A stretch of 61,520 bases of DNA. It comes from a virus. Within the stretch, counting starts at the first letter, position 1, and each line of letters starts with the position of its first letter. Location of the stretch: positions 1-61,520 of the IMG/VR virus record IMGVR_UViG_3300036398_003753; one strand, 5' to 3'. A program made the position numbers and the translations under genes. Positions 56,811 to 61,520 of this stretch are shown piece after piece. Below the pieces are notes generated by a model that ran no database searches, was not told where the DNA came from, and saw nothing but the letters and a program-made list of their open reading frames with translations.

Positions 56811-57373
56811 GCCAAGTAGCCTTATCCGGAAATGCCCTTGGCACTGGCACGTTCACCATCGCCAGCCCAAACAGCAACACCAACCGAACACTGGATTTGC
56901 CAGATGCAAGCGGGACTATCCTGACCACCGCAACGGCGGGTGTGCCGATTAACGGCCCTGCTTTTTTGGCAAACACCCCAGTAAACCGATCAGCCGCAAA
57001 CGGCACTCAAACGGAAATGACAGGGTTTAGCACGCCGACGTTTGATACGGCATCCTGTTTTAATGTGACAACGGGCAGGTTTACACCAAACGTCGCTGGG
57101 TACTATCAATTCAGTTGGAGCGTTAGTTTTGGTGCCAACGGTATTGGTGCCGCTACGCTCGTAGGCGGATCACTTGGCAAAAACGGGACCATTACTTGGC
57201 CTGCAGGGATAACAATGTCTAGCTCCGGGTTCCCCACGATTGGTTCGTCCACCGTCACTTTTATGAACGGCACCACAGATTATGTGTCTGTTTTTGCATT
57301 TCAGAACACGGGGTCCACAGTGTCCAACTTTTCGTCGTTTTTTGCTGGTGCATTAATTCGGAGCGCAACATGA
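56807..57373 (+). CDS. Fibre protein with C1q-like head
   Basis: A 188-residue protein. The N-terminus is a short fibre segment (NRTLDLPDASGTILTTAT). The C-terminal ~120 residues resemble a C1q/TNF jelly-roll (GRFTPNVAGYYQFSWSVSFG, TVTFMNGTTDYVSVFAFQNT), a trimeric ligand-binding head. It probably binds host-surface sugars or protein. ATGA coupling to both neighbours. Confidence 0.72.
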   Translation: MSQVALSGNALGTGTFTIASPNSNTNRTLDLPDASGTILTTATAGVPINGPAFLANTPVNRSAANGTQTEMTGFSTPTFDTASCFNVTTGRFTPNVAGYYQFSWSVSFGANGIGAATLVGGSLGKNGTITWPAGITMSSSGFPTIGSSTVTFMNGTTDYVSVFAFQNTGSTVSNFSSFFAGALIRSAT

Positions 57374-57531
57374 CCTTGTACGAAAAAATCAAAGCCCTGT
57401 ACCCTGAACTCACAGACCGTGATTTCTTGACCGTCATCCGCTTGCAAAACGATGCTGATAGCAATGGTGACTACATTGCTGACTGGTCGCACCCTCAGTT
57501 TGAACGTCCGACACAGGAGCAACTCGCATGA
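57370..57531 (+). CDS. XkdW-like small fibre-cluster protein (53 aa)
   Basis: A complete 54-codon gene with ATGA overlaps at both ends. YEKIKALYPELTDRDFLTVI with LQNDADSNGDYIADW and PTQEQLA is the XkdW pattern found between phage fibre genes, probably a fibre assembly or adaptor factor. Residues 39-46 read WSHPQFER, which differs only at the last position from the Strep-tag II peptide WSHPQFEK. Confidence 0.74.
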   Translation: MTLYEKIKALYPELTDRDFLTVIRLQNDADSNGDYIADWSHPQFERPTQEQLA

Positions 57532-58622
57532 GCCAACTTAGCGTAAATACCATCACCAACGCCACTGGGGGTAACACCGCCCAGATTAACGGCATGACCC
57601 CTACAGCGGACAGCTTGCAGGGCTTTCGCAACCGCATCATCAACGGCGACATGCGGATTGACCAGAGGAATGCTGGGGCGAGTGTGACGCCTGCAAACTT
57701 TGATTATACCCTTGATCGTTGGCGTGCTGTGCAAACAAACGCATCAAGATTTTCGGTGCAACAAAACGCAGGTTCCGTAACCCCTCCGGCAGGTTTTACA
57801 AATTATTTGGGCGCAACGTCCCTGTCTGCTTATTCAGTTACATCCACTGATGTGTTTGCGCTTTATCAGCCAATTGAGGGTTTTAACTCTGCAGACTTAG
57901 GTTGGGGTGCTGCCGGAGCGCAAAGCGTAACGCTATCTTTTTGGGTGCGTAGTTCACTGACGGGTTCTTTTGGGGGCGTGTTGAAGAACAGTGCGGGTAA
58001 CAGAAACTACCCGTTTGCCTACGCAATTTCTGCGGCGAACACTTGGGAGCAAAAAACAATTACAGTTCCCGGCGACACAACAGGGACTTGGCTCACAAAC
58101 AACGGCATTGGTGTCAATGTGGCGTTCAGTATTGGAGCAGGCGCAACAAATAGTGCAACTGCAGGAGCTTGGGGAACAGCTGATGTTTGGCAGGCCACAG
58201 GCTCTGTCTCTGTAGTCGGCACGAACGGAGCCACCTTCTACGTCACAGGCGTCCAACTGGAAGCAGGCTCTGTCGCCACGCCGTTTGAGCGCAGGGACTA
58301 CGGGCGTGAGTTGATGATGTGTCAGCGGTATTATTACGAAAACCCATCAATTGCGGGGACAGGACTTGGCGCTAATACCATTGCCAGAGCAAATGGAGTG
58401 CATCCTGTGGAAATGAGAGTCGGACCAAGTGTTACCGTTTCAAACGCCGTTCAGTTTTTTAATGGGGGCGCGACAGTGACCTGTACTGGAGGGATTACAA
58501 ACTACAGCTCAACCAGAATGTTCAATGTTGATTTGGTAATTGGCGGGAGTGGTGCTTCAGGGTTCGCAACAATAATTGTGCAGCCCTCTACCGGGAAAAT
58601 CACTGTGAGTGCGGAGCTATAA
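57528..58622 (+). CDS. Tail fibre with carbohydrate-binding-like domain
   Basis: A 364-residue protein. The motif FRNRIINGDMRIDQRNAGAS followed by YTLDRW is a common fibre start. The middle is a jelly-roll-like domain (SVTLSFWVRSSLTGSFGGVL, NTWEQKTITVPGDTTGTWLT), then VTGVQLEAGSVATPFERRDY, which ends many phage sugar-binding modules. The C-terminal ~80 residues form a further beta domain. Likely a receptor-binding protein. Confidence 0.74.
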   Translation: MSQLSVNTITNATGGNTAQINGMTPTADSLQGFRNRIINGDMRIDQRNAGASVTPANFDYTLDRWRAVQTNASRFSVQQNAGSVTPPAGFTNYLGATSLSAYSVTSTDVFALYQPIEGFNSADLGWGAAGAQSVTLSFWVRSSLTGSFGGVLKNSAGNRNYPFAYAISAANTWEQKTITVPGDTTGTWLTNNGIGVNVAFSIGAGATNSATAGAWGTADVWQATGSVSVVGTNGATFYVTGVQLEAGSVATPFERRDYGRELMMCQRYYYENPSIAGTGLGANTIARANGVHPVEMRVGPSVTVSNAVQFFNGGATVTCTGGITNYSSTRMFNVDLVIGGSGASGFATIIVQPSTGKITVSAEL

Positions 58623-58623
58623 G

Positions 58624-58818
58624 ATGACTTACAAAATTGCAAAAAATTACTTTGGGCAAGAAGTGGGTGTTAACAAGCTTCAAGACAACGGCACAATTCT
58701 TGGCATCCCCTTCGACCCCGCCAACACGGATTACCAAGCCTATCTTGCATGGCTGGCCGAGGGCAACGAGCCTCTTCCCGCCGACGACCAAACAGGGCAA
58801 AATACCCCCAATTCTTAA
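58624..58818 (+). CDS. Small fibre-cluster protein (64 aa)
   Basis: It starts MTYKIAKNYFGQEVGVNKLQ and has TILGIPFDPANTDYQAYLAW with LAEGNEPLPAD, a pattern of small proteins downstream of fibre genes, possibly assembly factors. ATG 58624 begins right after the previous stop; the longer frame overlaps it. Confidence 0.66.
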   Translation: MTYKIAKNYFGQEVGVNKLQDNGTILGIPFDPANTDYQAYLAWLAEGNEPLPADDQTGQNTPNS

Positions 58819-58827
58819 GGATCGCCC

Positions 58828-60138
58828 ATGAGCACATACTCACCCAGTCTTCGGATTGAACTCATCACCACCGGCGATCAGGCTGGTGTATGGGGCACCA
58901 CGACCAACACAAACCTTGGCACGCTGATTGAGTCCGCGATTGCTGGGTACACCTCGGTGTCGATCACTTCAGCCAACCAAGCCTTGACGGCTTTAAACGG
59001 TGTGGCCGACCAGTCTCGCAACATGACGATTGCGCTGACGACTACCACTACCGCTGCCTTCAACGTCTACGCCCCTCCGGCTGAGAAGACCTACGTTATC
59101 CAGAACGCAAGCGCCTACACGGCCACCATCTACAACTCCACGGTTCTTGGTAACACGACTGCGGCAGGTACTGGAGTGGCTATCCCTGCGGGGCGGACGG
59201 TAACGGTTTGGTCGGACGGAACCAACTTTGCATTCCAAAATGATCATCTGTCCAGCTTGACGTTGGCCACTCCGCTGGCGGCAGCTTCTGGCGGTACAGG
59301 CCTCACGGCTTTGGGCACTGGCGTAGCGACATTCTTGGCAACACCCTCTTCTGCCAACTTGGCTGCAGCCGTCACGGGCGAAACCGGTTCAGGTGCGTTG
59401 GTGTTTGCGACCAGCCCCACACTTGTTACTCCTGCTTTGGGAACCCCTGCAAGTGGCGTAATGACCAACGTCACAGGCCTGCCTTTGAGTACGGGCGTAA
59501 CAGGCACCCTGCCTGTGGCCAACGGCGGTACAGGGGTTACAACATCCACGGGTACGGGCAGCACAGTGCTGTCGGCTTCACCTACGTTTACGGGTACGCC
59601 TGCGCTGCCTACGGGCACAACAGCGGTCACTCAGACGTTTGGCAACAGCAGCACAGCCTTGGCTACAACTGCATTTGTTCAAGCTGCATTGCAAGCTGCA
59701 TTGCAAGCTCTCTACCCCGTAGGCTCCATCTACATCAACGCAGGCGTAACAACTAACCCCGGTACTTTGCTTGGTTTTGGTACTTGGACAGCCTTTGGCG
59801 CTGGTCGGGTCATGGTGGGCTTAGACGGCAGCGATGCCTTGTTCGATGCGCTGGAGGAGACTGGTGGAAGTAAGGATTCTGTTGTTGTAAGTCATACGCA
59901 CACAGCAAACTCTACTGTTACTGATCCCGGTCACAACCATGCTATAGACTTTGGATCTTCCTTTGCAGGTAATGTTTTTGTCCAGCCTACAGTTAATAAC
60001 ATTTTTGCAAGCATCAACACAGGAACAGCAACTACTGGTGTCACGGTTGCCACAACCGTTAGCTCAGCTGGTGTCTCTGGCACCAACGCCAACCTGCAAC
60101 CCTACATCACTGTGGCGATGTGGAAGCGGACTGCGTAA
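58828..60138 (+). CDS. Tail fibre protein, paralogue B, with collar-type tip
   Basis: A 436-residue protein. The N-terminal ~155 residues are nearly the same as the fibre at 54847. After GTGV / PVANGGT repeats, residues about 305-436 form a tail-collar-type tip (LYPVGSIYINAGVTTNPGTL, FGAGRVMVGLDGSDALFDAL) with SHTHT and DPGHNH, which could chelate metal ions along the trimer axis as in T4 short fibres. Probably the alternative receptor-binding fibre. Confidence 0.76.
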   Translation: MSTYSPSLRIELITTGDQAGVWGTTTNTNLGTLIESAIAGYTSVSITSANQALTALNGVADQSRNMTIALTTTTTAAFNVYAPPAEKTYVIQNASAYTATIYNSTVLGNTTAAGTGVAIPAGRTVTVWSDGTNFAFQNDHLSSLTLATPLAAASGGTGLTALGTGVATFLATPSSANLAAAVTGETGSGALVFATSPTLVTPALGTPASGVMTNVTGLPLSTGVTGTLPVANGGTGVTTSTGTGSTVLSASPTFTGTPALPTGTTAVTQTFGNSSTALATTAFVQAALQAALQALYPVGSIYINAGVTTNPGTLLGFGTWTAFGAGRVMVGLDGSDALFDALEETGGSKDSVVVSHTHTANSTVTDPGHNHAIDFGSSFAGNVFVQPTVNNIFASINTGTATTGVTVATTVSSAGVSGTNANLQPYITVAMWKRTA

Positions 60139-60163
60139 CCCCGTGTTGTAGCAAGGAACCGGT

Positions 60164-60610
60164 ATGTTGGCCGAAATCGCGGCAGCGAATGCAGCCTTTG
60201 CAGTAATAAAAGGTGCACTGGCTAACGGCAAGGAGCTGCATCAGCTCGGCTCACGGGTCTTTGATTACTTCGACAACAAGGCAAAGATTCAAGAGAGCGC
60301 CAACAAGAAGGGTGGCGGCTCTGACCTTGAAGAGTTCATGGCGCTGGAACAGATGCGCCAACAGGAAGAAGAATTGCGCGAGCGCATGGTCTACGCTGGC
60401 CGTCCGGGCATGTGGACCGATTGGCAAAAGTTCCAAGCTGCTGCTGCCCGTAGACGCCGAGAGGCCAAAGAAGAAGCAGAGCGCGAAGCACAAAGACGCC
60501 AAGAAAGCCTTGCCCAACTTGTCGAATACATTGCTATCGGCATTGCTGCGGTGATCTTGGCCGCACTCATAACATACGGCATCATCTTGTACATGCTGCA
60601 CCTGCGATGA
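60164..60610 (+). CDS. Conserved phage protein with C-terminal membrane anchor
   Basis: A 148-residue protein. The N-terminus AEIAAANAAFAVIKGALANG is followed by SDLEEFMALEQMRQQEEELR, RPGMWTDWQKFQAAAARRRR and one C-terminal transmembrane helix (AIGIAAVILAALITYGIILY). I recognise the family in aquatic phages near lysis genes; the function is unknown. It is coupled by ATGA to another membrane protein, suggesting an envelope complex. Confidence 0.68.
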   Translation: MLAEIAAANAAFAVIKGALANGKELHQLGSRVFDYFDNKAKIQESANKKGGGSDLEEFMALEQMRQQEEELRERMVYAGRPGMWTDWQKFQAAAARRRREAKEEAEREAQRRQESLAQLVEYIAIGIAAVILAALITYGIILYMLHLR

Positions 60611-61224
60611 GCGACGAAAAGCTGAACGCCAATTCAACACTCGACAAGGTGCTCGGGTATGTGGACTCGCCGTTTAAACTGTTTGCCATCCTTGTGATGG
60701 GCATTGTGGCCTTTACCGGGTACTTCCTGTGGGAGAACCAAGACTTCATGCGGGATGCCTACAAGGAGTCCCAGAAGCTGCCTGAGATCAACACCTCAAG
60801 AGCAGATGATGTAGGTTCGATGCTGATGAAGAAAACTGGGGCCACAGTTGTCGCGGTGTTCAAGGTCAACCCGTTATTCAACAGCCGGGTGCTGTACAGG
60901 GCATATACCAAGGACGGCAGGGACAAGAGCATTGAAGACATTGATGTGGGGCTGTTCAGCCAGAACGCATCCAACAATGCAGATGTTGTGCGACTGATGT
61001 CCAACGAACTTCCTTGCGGTGAGTACCGCTACGCGCAGTCTGAAGTCGGCCTGTGGTACTTGGAAAAGGGCGTAGCATACACCTGCCGGGTCAGCGTACC
61101 GCCAGACAGTTATCGGTTTGTTGGGCAGATTACCGTGGGCTGGACAGAGCCCCCGCAAGACCTCCAACAAGTAAAATTCATGCTGGAGATCGCCAGCGCC
61201 ATGCTAACCAAAAGAGGTAACTGA
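60607..61224 (+). CDS. Membrane-anchored periplasmic-domain protein
   Basis: A 205-residue protein with one transmembrane helix at about 24-43 (LFAILVMGIVAFTGYFLW) and a C-terminal soluble domain (ATVVAVFKVNPLFNSRVLYR, WYLEKGVAYTCRVSVPPDSY) that resembles a GAF-like or small alpha/beta fold. Positive residues before the helix predict a periplasmic C-terminus. It is directly upstream of the holin by TGATG, so a lysis-control or envelope-protection role is reasonable but unproven. Confidence 0.64.
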   Translation: MSDEKLNANSTLDKVLGYVDSPFKLFAILVMGIVAFTGYFLWENQDFMRDAYKESQKLPEINTSRADDVGSMLMKKTGATVVAVFKVNPLFNSRVLYRAYTKDGRDKSIEDIDVGLFSQNASNNADVVRLMSNELPCGEYRYAQSEVGLWYLEKGVAYTCRVSVPPDSYRFVGQITVGWTEPPQDLQQVKFMLEIASAMLTKRGN

Positions 61225-61520
61225 TGCTTTCACTTATTTCAACTCTTGGAGGTCTGTTGATCTCCGGCCTGCCCAAGTTGCTGGAATACTTCCAGAACAA
61301 AGCTGACCAGAAACACGAGCTGGCTCTGGCTCAGATGCAGACCGAGCGCGAACTTCAACTGGCTGCTGCTGGCTTTGCCGCGCAGGCCAAGATGGAAGAA
61401 ATCCGCACCGAGCAGGTGGCAATGCAGACCGAAGCGCAGATGACTGAAGCGGCGCTGGAGCATGACGCCAAGGTGCTGGATAAAGCCTCTGTATGGGTTT
61501 CCAACTACGTGGGCACAGTG
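61224..61520 (+). CDS. Holin, 3TM type (3' end cut off by window edge)
   Basis: Ninety-nine residues are visible. The N-terminal hydrophobic helix (LISTLGGLLISGLPKLLEYF) is followed by a charged Gln/Glu/Ala coiled coil (HELALAQMQTERELQLAAAG) and a second segment starting SVWVSNYVGTV at the edge. This is the layout of gene-transfer-agent-like 3TM holins. The rest should lie beyond the window, just before the lysozyme that enters at base 1. Confidence 0.7.
   Translation, partial: MLSLISTLGGLLISGLPKLLEYFQNKADQKHELALAQMQTERELQLAAAGFAAQAKMEEIRTEQVAMQTEAQMTEAALEHDAKVLDKASVWVSNYVGTV

Noticed and set aside
57370-57531. Vector contamination suggested by the Strep-tag-like peptide
   Set aside because: The peptide is part of an XkdW-like gene with natural ATGA overlaps and no tag linker or vector sequence.
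1-61520. tRNA genes
   Set aside because: No cloverleaf with the TTCRANY-type arm was noticed by reading; a covariance search was not possible.

Overview
The window is most of the genome of a tailed double-stranded DNA phage with a podovirus-like (P22-type) head and neck, not a bacterial chromosome segment. The evidence is a terminase pair, a portal, a coiled-coil scaffold, a gpT-type major capsid protein, a P22 gp4-like tail accessory factor, a gp10-like tail hub, about 9 kb of very large internal virion proteins, and a fibre cluster. The left edge starts inside a GH24 lysozyme and the right edge stops inside a 3TM-type holin. The molecule is therefore probably circular or circularly permuted, with the lysis cassette spanning the cut. 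The moderately high GC content and gene style resemble uncultured freshwater phages of Gram-negative (perhaps betaproteobacterial) hosts. The host is an inference.

Layout. (1) 1-13299 (+): lysozyme end, gp10-like hub, structural protein, four large ejection-type proteins, a DUF5856-like protein and a small basic protein, closed by a terminator at 13355. (2) 13314-15505 (-): a PD-(D/E)XK exonuclease and an SNF2-type helicase, divergent from (3) 15593-22729 (+): early/replication operon with an archaeo-eukaryotic-type primase, a UvrD-like helicase and a family A DNA polymerase, ending in a bidirectional terminator. (4) 29080 down to 22751 (-): an operon of about 21 mostly tiny genes, eleven consecutive ones joined by 4-nt ATGA overlaps. 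It encodes a Cro-like HTH protein, an excisionase-like HTH protein, a secreted Rap1a/Tai-like protein and a protein carrying an RNA polymerase alpha C-terminal-domain fold. (5) 29081-29518: control region with a strong leftward promoter, three 9-bp iterons and a rightward promoter. (6) 29519-30811 (+): a small protein, the terminase small subunit and a VRR-NUC-like nuclease. (7) 30813-34322 (+): small accessory genes in five units, each behind its own promoter and a 5'-terminal RNA hairpin. (8) 34648-61520 (+): terminase large subunit, transglycosylase/polyvalent virion protein, zincin-like protein, portal, GroES, scaffold, capsid, neck, fibres and start of lysis.

The most striking observation is two exact copies of the bacterial chromosome-partition site parS (TGTTTCACGTGAAACA). 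One at 32839 is the core of a perfect 28-bp palindrome in a palindrome-packed intergenic region. The other, at 36644, lies inside a virion gene. No ParA or ParB gene and no integrase is visible. Together with the Cro-like and excisionase-like regulators and a leucine at the lifestyle-linked polymerase position 762, this suggests a phage that borrows the host ParB/SMC system, possibly as an extrachromosomal prophage. The second notable system is the set of repeated promoter-hairpin-GAAAGGATAG leader cassettes, whose stems differ in sequence but keep pairing.
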